Assembly (NCBI GenBank): GCA_029747585.1
Contig: JAPEVF010000007.1
Location: 1-64,000 of the forward strand
Reading direction: 5' to 3'
DNA from: Pleurotus djamor
Lineage: Eukaryota > Basidiomycota > Agaricomycetes > Agaricales > Pleurotaceae
Length of the DNA stretch: 64,000 bases
Both the position numbers and the translations under genes were made by a program. A model generated the notes under the pieces. That model made no database searches. It was not told the DNA's origin and saw only the letters and a list, made by a program, of their open reading frames with translations. Below, one piece after another: positions 1-12,182 of the stretch. Position 1 is the first letter of the stretch. The number at the start of each line of letters is the position of its first letter.

Positions 1-1
1 C

Positions 2-290
2 GTCACCACCGCTCCCGACCTTGGACCAGGAGCCGGCGTGGTCCTAGGACCCTGGTATGCCGTAGTTATTGGGCGTGACGTAGGGGTCATGCAGCATTGG
101 TATGTCCATTATTATTTTTCTCGATTTATTCTTTATCTCATTTGATGATGGTAGGGACAATGTCGTGTGTCCACTGGTCAACGGTGTCCCGTATTGGCAG
201 TGCAGACGCTTCGCCACCTACGCCCAGGCCCAGGCCTACTTGGAGGAATGTGTGGGGGCTGGTCAAGCCTACCGCTACCACGGCCCTTAA
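2..290 (+). CDS. RNase H1 N-terminal/viroplasmin-like domain protein, 3' end only
   Basis: Two exons are visible, 2..99 and 155..290, joined through a 55-bp intron (gtatgt..gtag) that splits a Trp codon. The reading frame is open to the left edge, so the 5' part lies outside the window. The joined protein has the pattern PWYAVVIGRDVG..W, then DNVVCPLVNGVPY and an F.TY.QAQAYLEE tail. This is the layout of the small fold found at the N-terminus of RNase H1 and in caulimovirus viroplasmin (xxYAVxxGRxxGIxxxWxxxxxxVxGxxxxxxxxFxxxxxAxxFL). In fungi such domains are common as stand-alone proteins of unknown role and are thought to bind RNA/DNA hybrids. It ends with TAA at 288-290. The domain call is by eye. 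Confidence 0.65.
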
Positions 291-494
291 ACGTCGTACA
301 TACCGCGTACATAGCTGCCAATAGTGTAGTTATCAAGTAGTCCTCTCATGTCTGTTGCCGCTTCCCCTCCCCCTTACTACTGTCGTTACCATCATCACCG
401 TGTCAATATATGTGTTTCGCGAAATTTTTGGAGAAATTTAAGTCATCTAAGTTATAATGAATTATAAATACCAAAGGCATTACAGATAATCTGA

Positions 495-1246
495 CTAGTT
501 CATGTAAGACTGGTATACGAACTTCCCAAGTTGGTACGTCTCGGTAAATTCGGCATATCCACCGAGCACATGGGCAAAAGCGTCTTCAAGTGCAGACTCC
601 GCATCCCTGACTGATCGTTGAATGTTTTGAATCGTACGTAGCGGGGTGCCGACTCCGTCCATCTTTAAGACCGCATTGACACAACGCGAGATAATGCTGG
701 CAAAGCTACCGATCTCCAGCAACTCCTCTTCAAAGATGTCGGTGTTACGTTGGTTGTCTGCGTTGAGGTAGCGCTTGCAGAGGGAGTCAACATAATCACG
801 AATACGACCATTCTTGTGCTGCTTGAATGATTCGTTCGTATCCTTTGCTAGTGCAAGCCAGCCGGCTACGTTGGTCAGATCAAGACTGGGCAAAGGTCAG
901 CCGACAAATATGGATATAGTTAGTAGTGACGCACACTTGGTTGGAATACCAGCTTTCGTGGCGCCGTTGATCAAGCCCTTTCTACAAGGGAACCCATTTG
1001 AGTTAGCCATGAAAGAGGGAAACGATGTAGATGAATGATTAGATTGAACTTACCTCTCGGACTTGCCCCGGTAGCGGATAGTTTTACGGATGTTGATTAG
1101 TGCCTTATGTCTGTAATAAAAAATATAAGATAAATACAGGAAAATTCGTATGATCCTTACTTATCATAACTTCGTTTACTCTTGGCCCTGTTAGCCATTG
1201 CACGTTCTTCAGGAGTGTGATAGAGGCGGGGGCGACCACGAGCCAT
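495..1246 (-). CDS. Small basic 'GRPR' protein, KDZ-neighbourhood family
   Basis: Four exons on the minus strand: 1161..1246, 1054..1110, 937..981 and 495..885, all with good GT..AG borders and introns of about 50-72 bp. The joined CDS is 579 bp, 192 residues. The N-terminus MARGRPRLYHTPEER is followed by a run rich in Arg and Lys (NRAKSKRSYDKHK), which looks like an AT-hook-like or bZIP-basic-like DNA-contacting segment. The rest is helical and acidic. I know this opening as a recurrent basidiomycete family of unknown function, often seen near KDZ-type transposases; here a KDZ relic starts about 1 kb away on the other strand. No stop or frameshift is seen, so it may be intact. Function as a transposon-linked DNA-binding protein is inference. 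Confidence 0.6.
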
Positions 1247-1643
1247 ACAGTGTTAGGGATACGATGGGTTATAAGTACGTTTGCAATGGGAAACTTGAAA
1301 TGCTTAGTTCTGACCTTTATTTGTTCGTCTGACTTTTATTCATATCACTCCATCCCGCTAGCTGGAGCACTTGAAAAGTCTTGGATAAGGATAAGCAAAC
1401 TTGTCCAACCTTACCGCACCCTATAACTTGGGGACTATGCGAACGGCAAACACTCTATGAATTTCTTTTCGTTGGCCCCCTATGTGAGAGAGGGTCATGT
1501 GAGGGCTGCCTCGAGCGTAATAAATAAAGGACTTCCTGCTTTCTGAATGTGTCCGTCAACTCTACCCCACGTCTGGCCTCCCCTTTGGTGTACGTCTTCC
1601 CCCCTCTGATCGTGCCGCTTGCTGCTTTACTCAAGACTAGAAG
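1247..1643. other. Intergenic, between divergent genes
   Basis: About 400 bp separate the divergent starts at 1246 (minus) and 1644 (plus), so promoters of both should lie here. I see no clear TATA box or repeat. Confidence 0.4.
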
Positions 1644-2195
1644 ATGTCTCAGGAATACAGCTACACAGACCCTTCCCATGAGTGCCGTCGCGGTTACGCA
1701 CTCCAACTCCTGCCCTACCTCCGAAATGCACATGGACGACGCTCACCTACGCAGCGTGACGAGCTCCTTGCATACTTTAAGGCTGCCATTCCCTCCATGC
1801 TCGATAGATACCCCCCCTCCGCGCCGAGGCCGCAGAGCTTGTTCAAAAGCAAGACTTAGGCACATCAAACGAGTGAGTCAGGGTCGCATATTAGACATCC
1901 TTTTCCTTACTCTGTCCAGAACTTCGTCGCCGATTCTCTCTGGTATCTCGCCCAGAGCCGCTTTCGTGACGTTAACCCTTGTGATGGTGACTGGAGACCC
2001 CATATGACTGTTGAGGCAGACCGGGAACGTCGGGTATGTTTCTGAGTCTCATTCACGCAACGTATACGTCCCTAACTAACTGCTTCCTCATAGAGACAAA
2101 AGTGGCTATTGGAGGGAGTGGGACAACCACGGCAGTACCAGTACATTGTTGCGTTCCCGGATTATCAGGCCGAGTACGATCAATTCATAGAGTAG
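1644..2195 (+). pseudogene. Unrecognised small gene with a frameshift in a C7 run
   Basis: The 3' part is convincing. Exon 1920..2033 encodes NFVADSLWYLAQSRF and continues, after a 60-bp intron, into 2094..2195, ending FPDYQAEYDQFIE and TAG. The 5' part from ATG 1644 is coding-like (MSQEYSY.. DELLAYFKAAIPSMLD) but in another frame. The frames meet if one base is gained or lost in the run of seven C at 1811-1817, after which the frame runs to a gtgagt donor at 1873. Either the gene is broken or the homopolymer is mis-sequenced. I do not recognise the family. Confidence 0.4.
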
Positions 2196-2227
2196 AATAG
2201 ATATAGATATATTTACATCTCGTCATA

Positions 2228-5200
2228 TTGTCCATTGTGGGAAAATCAACACTACTCTTCATGCCACCGCCGCCATGCAAAAAACTTGCAGTTGTTGTCG
2301 AGCAATATGGGCCTGATGCCGAGCCAGCCACATCAACCAGCTCCGTTCACCGTCATACGGACTACAATGCTTCACACCATGGATTTGGGCACAACACGTC
2401 GCACTACTCAGCTCCCCCTGAGGATACCCAAACTTTTCCCCAGCGCACGGCTGTTGGCCACAATGGCCACGATGCAGACATGGATCCACCCAACTCCTCA
2501 TGGGATCCTTCTTTTCCGCTTGACTACAACGAAGATGCTTTCGATGAGGCAGATGACGGGGTGATGCCGCGGACAAGGAAGCGGACTTATGCTGGGGTAT
2601 GTTCTATTCTGTATGCCCGTGTTTTTATCTTAATGGTAATTCAGGATAACCCCATGCTCGTTTGGATGGATGAGCGAGACACCTACATCCAAGAATTACT
2701 TGCTCTCGAAGCTCCTGCTGGCGCGCTGATCTGTGCCAGATGTTCTCAACCCGCTATGTACCGGTGCTCCCAATGTTTTGATGCTAGAATGTTTTGTCAA
2801 GCCTGCATCGTTTCGCACCATGCCAGTTCCCCCTTCCATCAGATTGATGTACGTCCTAGCCGAATTCCATTATATCAACACGAAGTTGAAAAAGAGGTTT
2901 AGATGTGGAATGGGCAATGCTTCGAGAGACGATCTCTTCGGTCGCTCGGTCTTTGAATTCAACTAGGACATCCTCTTGGGGAACGTTGCGTGAACCCTGG
3001 CCCAGCCTTCAAAGATGGCTTCGTGGTCATCACATCGCATGGAGTTATTGTGTGCAACCTCGATTTTTGTAGCTGTGCAAGCGCTGTGTCGAAACCGCGT
3101 CAACTCCTGGCTGCCCAGCTGTTTCCCGCTACCGTCATCGAACCTCGAAGTGCAGCAACATTCGAAGTACTACGGTTTTTTCAACTACTGTCATTTAGTT
3201 CCAAGGTTTCAGGCTATGAGTTCTACCAGTCACTTGTTCGGCTTACTGACAACTTGGGAGGGGAAGTCCCTGTACGTCTGTAACCTCCTAAGTGTCAAGC
3301 ATTCTTCTTGATGTGTCTTGAAAGGATCGATATACAGTCTTTATGAGAATCATATGTCAATGGCGCCATACACGCCAACTAAAACGGGCAGGCCGTGGGA
3401 ACGAACCTTCCGGTGTCGCCGGGACTCAGCCAGGAGAGCTAGCGGTTTTGTGCCCGGCATGCCCACACTCTGACAAAAATCTCCCTGGACAATGGTTTGC
3501 TCAGGGAGTAGCCATAGTGTACGTAGAGTCCGTTATCAGTCGCCAGCACTAGCTTACGCTTGCCCCCATCCCCATCGTCATTAAGGTGGATTTATGCTTT
3601 ATTTTTGGCCATCGACGCGAATTTTCGGTTGAAGCGGCACTCTATCTCTGATGACACCCGCGATCCTGGACTGTCAACTGGGTTAGCGTACTTCGTAGAT
3701 GAAAAGAAGTATAAAACGTTTCTTTCTGCGCCTGGGATGGCAGTTCCCGAGGAGTCGAGCAACTGCAATAACTATGATGTGGTGAAATTGGCCACCATCC
3801 GCGGTGGTCATGATGTCTCTTCGAGCGGGGTTGGTACTATTGAATGTAGCCGTCACGATATGAAACGTCCGCTTTCAGTTGGAGACCTACAGAAGGGAGA
3901 ACGGTTGAGTTGATCAATCGCAATTCGGTCCCACTTTACTGACATACCCCTTTTAGTTACGTCAATATGGATTACCTCTACTTCTCAAGTATCGAAAACC
4001 ACTCACCTAATCAATGTGTCATCTCATATGACATCGCCTGTCAGTGGACTCATAATATAGGGAAACGCGCCAGCGCATATCCTGCGGAAGTGGTGGGCAG
4101 TCGATTCCACCAAATTCAACCGACATATCTTGTACCGAAGTTCCATCTCTATGCTCACCGGGACCAATGCCAAGTCAATTACTCATTCAATCTCACTCCT
4201 CACGTTGGTCGAACAGATGGAGAGTCTCCTGAGCGTGGCTGGGCGGCCATGAACCCAGTTGCCAGCAGCACCAAGGAAATGGGCCCAGGCTCTCGACGCG
4301 ACACCTTAGATGATCACTTCGGAGACTATAATTGGCGAAAGGTCATTAACATGCGTGCGTCAGACTCTCACACCCTATCATTTGTTCTATTGATGGCTTG
4401 TCTAGATGAAACACTTCTTCGCCGTATCAAAGAAGCTGTTCCCACGCAAAGTGAACATGTCATTGCCTTTCAAGAATTCAGCAATTCCCTCCCCCCGAGT
4501 CAACTCTGGCTTTCTCTCAACATGTTTGGAATTGGGAAGCTGGAAGGACAAAGAGTAATCCATACAAATCAACAGCTGAGCTAGAGTCGCTGACAAGCAT
4601 CCGTTGCCAACTAGCGGAAGAGGACGCTGCTTTGGCTCAACGCGAAAACGACTTTGTGATGCACAAATCCGTGAGCCCCAGCGTCCTCATTAGTCAAGGC
4701 CTAGACCTTGAAGATCAACAAGCTCGATTGGTCGTGGATGCAAAGCTGATCAGCTCGGGCTCCACGGATATCCAACGCACCAAAATCATTGAGCGTCAAA
4801 CTCGATTGATCTGTCGAATCGCCGGATGGAGTGCCATCCAGGAACACTACATGCCTGGTGTTTCGTCGTTGCGTCAGCCCACGGCCAGTTCACCTATGGC
4901 TCAAGGGGAACTCTTCCCACTCATTCTTCCCAGCTCGCCGCTGTGCCCTGCTCGCATCAACATCAAGTTAGCTCATTATGAATGGCGTCTCCGTTATGGC
5001 AAAGCACTCGATTGCTTGGCTGAAATTCGGCACCTCTTACTGGTTCTCAGTTTGATGTATCAATCAAAGAGTAAGTACTCACGGGGACAGCAACAGAACA
5101 CTTGGAGCGTCTCCCTCATTGGGAATGTTCAGCAACACATCAATCATACCGTCCAACGCTACCGTGTGTCGCAAACGGCACTCGAAGGTTTGGCGAAGCG

Positions 5201-5738
5201 GCTAAAGAAGTCTGGGTGGGAATCGATGATCTTACCCCTTCAAGACAGTGACGTTCGAAGTCTCAAGGAGGGTGACGATGCAGGCAGCTCAGAGGGTCGC
5301 CGAAGGTTGTCGTGGATATGGTCTGCACAGCATACATCTGATAGCAAGTTCGTGAAGGGTAAAAATGAAGGTAAGTCAAATAAGTATTTTATTGGGTGTC
5401 CGTCTTTGTGATACTGTCTCCAAAAAGCGCTACGTATTGAATGGTGCAAGGCACGCACCAGGGCTCACCGTTGGCAGGAAGAATGCATCCTTCTCTCCGA
5501 GGAGATGTGTCGTGTCGTGGCTTTCCACACCTGGCAGGCAGGTGTTTGGAACCGCCGAGCCCACCAGGAAGCCCAGTCCCCCGGCGCTGCCGCGTATGCA
5601 TGGCGTCAAGAAAGTGTTCGACTAATTTTAGCGCAACGGTGCAAGAAGGTGTGGATTTTGGTGGAGGCATGGGTGTCTATGGGTGAGGGAGCAATTTTGG
5701 TTGGCGAACGGTTTGTTGAGCAACATGAAGCCGTCTAA
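2228..5738 (+). pseudogene. KDZ-type transposase with CxC2 cysteine cluster, inactivated
   Basis: This is a KDZ (Kyakuja-Dileera-Zisupton) superfamily transposase. In order: a disordered acidic start (ATG probably 2261); the CxC2-like cluster CARCSQPAMYRCSQCF..C..CIVSHH; GHPLGERCVNPGP; DRYTVFMRIICQWRH..LKRAGRG with the CPACPH motif; RWIYALFLAIDANFRLKRHS; GVGTIECSRHDMKRP..GDLQKGER then YVNMDYLYF, VISYDIACQW and PKFHLYAHRDQC, the catalytic-core region; and a C-terminal helical part to TAA at 5736-5738. Several introns fit. Breaks: an in-frame TGA at 2954-2956 where the family usually has Arg (CGA to TGA), loss of a clean junction around 3530-3590, and a frameshift near 4555. It is therefore a dead copy. 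Terminal inverted repeats were not found. Confidence 0.88.
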
Positions 5739-5753
5739 TCAAGCCGTCTAATC
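5728..5753. repeat. 13-bp perfect tandem duplication at the KDZ/copia junction
   Basis: AAGCCGTCTAATC occurs twice back to back. The KDZ stop codon lies in the first copy, and the stop of the oppositely oriented gag-like ORF begins at the last base of the second. It marks the seam between the two elements. Confidence 0.8.
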
Positions 5754-6913
5754 TAATTCCTACCCGCTGTCATACCCCAAAATTGAATCTTGGGATATGA
5801 ACATGAATCTGTGTAGTCAGCATCAGTCATCCGCGTGACAGAGACAAGGTTGTGAGGCGACGAGGGAGCATGCAGAGCATTCCTGAGAGTGATGGTGTAA
5901 GTACTTCCATCAGCAAGGGTAGACAGGAGTTTGACAGATCCTTTCCCAAGGCAGGGAATCTCTCCCATACCTCGGATAGTGTGTCCAGGAGTCTCAACAT
6001 AATCAGAGAAGAGAGATTTATCTCTGATAACATGTGAGGTACAACCAGAGTCAGCAAGCCAGGTAGTAGATGAAGCTGCAAGGCCTTCGTCGGCCATAAA
6101 GGCAAAGTCTTCAAGTCCCTGGTCAGAGACAGCTTCGTGTGCCTGATCCGATGGTTTCCCCCTCTGGAAACGCTTTCGGTCAGGACCCTGAGCCTTCGCA
6201 GGTAAACAGCATTCAGGACTCTTGTGTCCGCGCTTCCCACAGTTATAGCAAGTGACATTAGGATTATACTTAGGCTTCCTGTGGGCAGCAGAGAGGGCAG
6301 TATCAGCGCCAGGCTTAGACTGAAGTCGGTAGTCCTCTTCAAGGATGCGGGCAATGAGCGGAGCAGATTTTTCGAGAGTGCTAGAGTCGATAGCGGAGAT
6401 AAAGGAATTCCAAGATTCCGGAAGTGTCGTCAGCAGAGTGATTGAGAACTCAGGGTCTTCGATCTTCTGGCCAAGACCGTGCAGCTCCTCCTGGTAGGAC
6501 CTAAGCATACGAATATGTTCCTCGATGCTCATGCCTTCCACGCACTGAGCACGGAAGAACTTTCGATGAGCCAGGACAATACCTATGGGTCCTCGGGCTT
6601 CCAGCATGTCACGCATAGCATTCCATGCCTCAGCGGAGGTTTTTGCACCAGCGGCAAAAACAAGTAATTTATCAGCAATTCGCAACCGGATAGTGCATAG
6701 AGCTTGCTTATCCTTCTTCGACCAGGCAGTCTTGTCAAGGTCAGGAGCATCGTTATCAGGCTTTTTCTCTGAGCCGTCAACGTAACCGATTAAATCGAGG
6801 TCAGTCAGTATGTCCGTCATCTTGATCTTCCATACTGAGTAATTCTCGGCACCCTTGAGAGGGTCGATGCGGTAGATGCTGGTCGAAGACGAGGAGGTCG
6901 ATTGAGTCGACAT
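5753..6913 (-). pseudogene. Ty1/copia-type gag-protease fragment
   Basis: The 386-residue ORF starts at 6913. It has the gag_2-like helical domain (W..KM.DIL.DLDL.GYV, then LTTLPESWN), the zinc knuckle CYNCGKRGHKSPEC and the aspartic protease motif LADSGCTSHV. It reaches the start of the pre-integrase region (NLVSVTRMTDADY), then switches to unrelated sequence and stops. Integrase, reverse transcriptase and RNase H are missing, so this is a 5' piece of a copia-type element, broken near position 5800, where the KDZ relic begins shortly after. The ORF itself is undamaged, which suggests a fairly recent copy that was truncated by rearrangement. Confidence 0.88.
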
Positions 6914-6945
6914 GGTAACGGGCGTGATTGATTAGATCAGCGGGT

Positions 6946-7502
6946 TGTGAGAGGATAAGATAGATAATAGGTGGGGGCAAGAGTAATACTAGAGCTTGGG
7001 TAGTAAAAGTTATAAGGGTTTAGAGTAATAGGCTTGCTGTTAGACCCTATCCAGAAAGGGGCTATAGGGGACGGCGTAGGCCGAGATGTCGGCCGAGCGA
7101 ACGAGATAGGGGTGAGTACAGCGACTGAGGCGCAGCGCTGGACTCCTACTAACACTCCGGGCTCGGTGTACCAGGCCGGGTGCAAGGCCGAGGATACGAG
7201 GAGGAGAAAGAGGACGACGAGTAGAGGAGGACCAAGTCGTCTCGGGCCCGGGTCAGGTCGTCAGGCCGGACGAGGATCAGAGAGGATAAGGTGGAAACGT
7301 CTATAAACGAGCTAAGGAACAAATACAACTATGAGGAACTATATATACTATGCTACATGAGGCTTCGGCTAAGAGAACAATGGCGGGTCCGTTTATGTAA
7401 CTACTGCGCGAGTGGGTCCACTAGATCCGTGAGTCACGTGACAGACGGTATAGGGGTGTCACGTGACCACAGGAGCTAGGGGACCTGTCACGGATCGTGA
7501 CA
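6946..7502 (-). repeat. Probable copia LTR (5' LTR of the truncated element)
   Basis: Read on the minus strand, this 557-bp stretch starts TGTCACGATCCGTGACA, an inverted repeat in itself, and ends ..CTCACA, giving TGT..ACA termini. It ends 32 bp upstream of the gag start codon, leaving room for a primer-binding site beginning ACCCGCTGATC. No second LTR is present because the 3' end of the element is lost, so the borders rest on terminal dinucleotides and position only. Confidence 0.6.
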
Positions 7503-10500
7503 TCAACCATCTGTATGAGACTATCCAGAAAAGTCACAGCAGGTACCCAATCTGTCAGCCCTGTAACCCTGTAAGCCTCTGGCAGCTCTGTAATGTTCTG
7601 TGCAGGACTGCAAAGCTTATCTGTTTTTCCTGATGCCGAGTACTGTACTTCCGTCTCGTTTCTCCATTCCACATCTTCTGGCTGCATATCGACATCCCAC
7701 CATACCTGCGTGACCCAGCCGTCGACTACTTCATGTTTCATTTGTAATTTGGCAATCTCTATCCTAAGCGAGCGAATGATCTGTTGAGCGTGGACTCTCA
7801 GAAAGAAAAAGACGACATAATCTACAATCCTTGACGTCTAGATCGGTCGACTACACCACACGTCCAATCAATTTGTGGAATTTTCTCAGCTTACCTAGCC
7901 TTGTCAAAACTTGATAGCGCTCGGTGGAACTTTGACACCACTTCATTGGCGTTTCATTTAAAATGTTCCTTGGTGAGCAGCGTCCTCCCGATGTCTCGAC
8001 GGTCAAAAGGAAGAGTGTCGTCTGCTCAAAGGATGGATGTTATGTTGATCGACCGAACGGAGTCAGGTTCACGGACGATTTTCATGACTCCTCATTTCTA
8101 TTTGGTGAATCAGATGGGAGACGATGTGAAAAGGAGAAGGACGGAGGAAGGAAGTGCGGGGGAAGTGGTGAAAAAGTTAAGTCTCGTGGAATGGTCACTT
8201 AATCATGTCCACACATACATTTCAGGTGCCCATCATACAGGTTTTGCGATTTGCCTGTTTGACCTGGGTGGTCTGTCTATCCCGAGGTCTTCGAAGTTGA
8301 AATCAAAATGCATTCTACTTCATGAACCCCTTGTGCGTTTTGAAGGTCCCTCTATCCAACTGCGCCGATTCTCATCCTGCCTCCCGAATCTAATGGCTTG
8401 CCGCTCAATGTGTCCGCGACGACCCACGAGCTTGCCTTCACTGCGAATGGTCCCCGTGCGACCTCAGTATGTAGAGGTAGAAGGACGGGAACGGTGGGTG
8501 GAAGAAGGTGTCTAGATGCCACAGTGAAAAAAGACCTGGATTTTGACATCGAACACGGGACTATGGTTCAGGGGAGGTCTGATTGTGTTGTGTGTTTTTT
8601 TCGTGTGACCTGGTGGACGTGTCTGGTATTGAGTCAACGTGACGCCACCTCTGCTCTCACACTGCAGTCATTCCTCGTTGGTAGTGGATGTCGCGCTGTC
8701 AGAAGATCGCGGTTCATATCACCCGGTTTATCGCGCTTGTATGCTCCTCTTGTTCGGAGGGATGCATTTGTTTGGATTGTTCTTGGTAGCTCCGTGTCGA
8801 GCCGTATTCTTTTTAATCCGACCCCTACCACAATAGAGTATGTCAGCTCCAACCTCGCCGATGACGCGGACGGCTCATCCAAGGTGGCCACACCATTGCA
8901 AAACGATCTCTCCCACCTCTACGAGCTCCAATCCTTCTCTATGCGTGACCCGACCTTGTCTCTATCCATACGATACCACCAGCCACTCACCTTTGTGTCC
9001 GGTGAGAATGCTGAAACCCTGCCGACGACGATGGAGTACAAACGGCGGATAAAAGCTCTTGACTCTGCTAGTCGGTCCATCCACTAGGGTGAAGCCTGAG
9101 ACAATCCCTAATCGACGGTTGGCGACAAAATTACCTGGTTTCTTACTCATGCTGGTTGAACGACTCACCCCCAGTTCCGCGTTGCTAAAACCTTGGAGTA
9201 GCCTCAACGTGTGTGCGTGTGTTACAAGGAAGGTAGGACACCTGCGAGCATGACCTCAAATGAGGATAGTAATATACTACATCAGTCAAGAAAAAATTCG
9301 ACTCCTCGTAGCAAGCATATTACGCCGGTGGTTTCTCAGGTGGATGAGCGGCGGGCCTGTGGCTCCTGCGATTTTCTCACGTCACCTGTCACTTATACAG
9401 ATACTCCACCCCTTATGTTGTTCGCTCAGATTGTCCTCCCTTTATTTCAAGCTCCGGAGCACGAGGGCTGCAAGACGAAGAAACGGAGACAAATACACTG
9501 TGGACATTGGCTCCTCCATGTCCCCCAGGAATAAAAGAAGGTGAGAGATCCCTTATACAGCAGCTACCGACAAGCATCTGGGTTATCCCCGCAAGCTTTG
9601 CAATTCTCCCAATCGACCTGTCGCCCCCATCCGCCCCCTCATGATTTACGTCCCCTCATCACCATGGTTCCGCCGTCGATGCCCTCTTATCCAGCTGAGA
9701 CTGATTACAGTATATCTCCTCCGCCACCGTGTCCTCTGTGCTCAGGTCCCAGTCGTAGCCCGTTCGTTACACCTGTTCGTCACTCGAATCGTCTACCTTT
9801 TAGTGGTGCTGTATAAGTCAATGACTGGGATCAAAAACTCTGGGTATCAGGCGGTTACGCATTTCCAATGACGATCAAAGCTAGAAAGCCTGACGTATCC
9901 AGACGTGACTCGCGAACGATGAGGGATCATGGGATAGATCGGACACGAAACGGCGACAAATTGATGTATCAGAGTGGATCTTCTCAGTAGTAGTGTTTGC
10001 CTTGTACTTCAGCTGGGATGCGAGGATCAGAAAACCATATTGAAAGTTGATGAAAGACCAAAGGGAAATCCGAAAGACAAGGAAGGGAAAGCGGAGTTCA
10101 TAAATCAGCGCTCGACTAGCGCTCGCCTCGAATACGACCTCTTCATGATGATTCCAGCTTCAACGCTTTCCATCGTTCAAATGTCCAATACCCGGACCAA
10201 TGAGATTCTCCAACTCCCCTTTATATTCCATTTCAACACCGTGCTCCCTGAGGGTCGTTTTGACCTTGTAACGGAGCCTTGAACTCAAAGTCCACGTACA
10301 GCGCAATGCTTATAGGTCTCAGAGGGTACGTACACACTTGATTTAGACATTTCTCGTCCCCTCAACTTGTCTGCTGTAGATTCACAGAATTACAATGCTT
10401 GTAACGCACTCCAAAAGCCTTTCTCAGTCCTGAGCGCACTTACCCATACAAACGACAGTCTGCCCGTTGAACGTTGATAACCCGATCCATACCCGGCCGA

Positions 10501-12173
10501 TGGTATTCGTATACTGTTCACGTGCACGAACTCAAGGACCAATGTGACTCTCGAATGTACGTCTTCACGCACCGATGATGCTGGAGATGAGACCCAGGGA
10601 ATAGCCACAGTTCTCTTGCATTCGCTTTTATTGGCTATAAAGGTGCGCATATTGGCCATCTCGACACCTTCATCGCCTCAGTCTGTTTCGCAGGGCCATG
10701 GGCAGGAAATCGTTCTTCGAATCTTTCCGTGCTGTTCTGCTCTACACGTCGACACGGGTTTCCTTAGCTCCGAACCAATTCGCCGACCGGTACCTACACC
10801 GTACCGGGTCCATAGTGTCTGCTCCCGCGACTCACAGTCACAACCACAGCTCCCGCCCATGAGTATGCTCTCATCTCCATCTCCCATCCTCTCCCCCTTC
10901 ATACCTTGTACCACTCCCTCTTCTGTACTTACGCATTATGAATGTTATACTTTCTCTCTCTGCTACCTGTCCAGTTTTCTCTTATTGATCCACGAATACA
11001 CGGCGCTCAACTCCTGCGAACTGTGTTCCCATTCACTGCCAGTTCGTCGTTTACCAGCCACGGCCCATGGGTATGAAGGGAATAACAGTGTCGACTCCAC
11101 AGCTCTGAGTCCGTAAGTATAACATTATTGAGCTTGAAACCACGAATCCTACGTCGGCGAATAGATGTAAAGTAGCATTCCAGAAAACTAGAATCGTCAC
11201 ATGCGACTCGTTCCCTTTCTCCCGTTTCTGTGTCCAATGACTTGAGATCAAAGACAACCGTGCTCGACTTGTGTCTCCTCCTCCTAGCCTGTCCGAAGAG
11301 GTGTGGATCCTTTCAAGACACTATATGCCTTGTATCACGCGGGGGTTTGAAATTGTCGGACACTGGGTGATAGAAGGACATTGGTGTGTGGAAAGTGTTA
11401 TCCTCCCAGCCCATCATCTGGACACTCAGTGTGTTTAGCTTTTTTTNCTTAGTCCACCTACTTGCACTAGAGTATACAGAGTGTGAACAAGTCTTTGCGT
11501 CTAACCAGTCACTCTTTGTACTCAATCAAACCGAAATCGTAGAGCCAAGCATAAAAACACAAGGGTAATAGAATGTACAAAAAAGGAGTGGTCGAAATGT
11601 CTGACCTCGGAGACCCGTGTTTCATCAGGTCGATGTTACGTTGGTTTTGCAATTTTCTCAGTTGACCTGGTTTGTGTCCTTTGGGAAGTCGTGTTCGCGT
11701 TTCGTGAATTGTCAAGGTGTCTGTTTCCTTCGAGATAAGTGATTCATCCTTTGCGGGCATACTTAATGTGGGCGGACTTGAGTGTGACTACGGGTGCCTC
11801 ACAAATCCGAGTGCAGGGAGTATGGCAGGCTTGAGGAAGTAAGCATGAGACAAGGCCTGTGCGGGGACGCACGGAGTTTGAAGGTGAGCGCTCGATTAGC
11901 GCTGGATGACGCGGCGTTCGTTTGTCCTCAACATTCAGGCTCTTTCAATCTCTATCTTTCTACAGACTCGGGGTATGGGTTGCAAATGGGTTGGGTGTGC
12001 TCATGGCCACGCTTATATTGCAGAGGTGCGTATACATCCGCTCTGACCCCTTTTCTTCACTTCAATCTGTCCTTCACAGCCCCAGATTCAGCGACTACCT
12101 GCCACGATGCTCTGATACAGGCCATTCTCATCTCTAAACCCACAATACGCGCCCCAGCCCAATATCTCTTGTC
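7503..12173. repeat. Non-coding block with diverged copies of a dispersed repeat
   Basis: I see no convincing gene here. Several phrases recur with variation in this block and in 18,033-21,170. 'AATTTTC(C)TCAGnnnACCTG' occurs near 7881, 9374 (diverged), 11652, 18577 and 20472. 'GTTTGACCTGGG' occurs near 8254 and 19105. 'AGGTGCGcAT' occurs in variants near 8225, 10641, 12014 and 20155. The longer stretch 7650-7990 aligns by eye with 18,440-18,730 ('CCACCATACCTGCG..ACnCAGCCGTCG', then 'CGTCCTCCCG..TCGACGGTCAAAnGGAA'). This is an old, non-coding interspersed family or the remains of a non-autonomous element. Long ORFs in this block lack family features and are probably chance. Confidence 0.5.
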
Positions 12174-12182
12174 CCCACCGAC
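12174..12182 (+). repeat. Target-site duplication, left copy (CCCACCGAC)
   Basis: The 9-mer CCCACCGAC directly precedes the left terminal inverted repeat and is repeated exactly after the right one at 18,024-18,032. Confidence 0.85.

Larger units (their letters stand above)
5753..7502 (-). mobile_element. Truncated Ty1/copia retrotransposon (LTR + gag + protease start)
   Basis: LTR 6946..7502, untranslated leader 6914..6945 and gag-protease ORF 5753..6913 form the 5' third of a copia-type element on the minus strand. Without a 3' LTR it cannot transpose by itself. Confidence 0.75.

Noticed and set aside
2228..5738. KDZ element as an active transposon
   Set aside because: An in-frame TGA, at least one frameshift and a lost junction; no TIRs or target duplication could be placed.
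8398..9087. 229-residue open frame in the repeat block
   Set aside because: It lies in the dispersed-repeat block, has frames open on both strands, and no domain.
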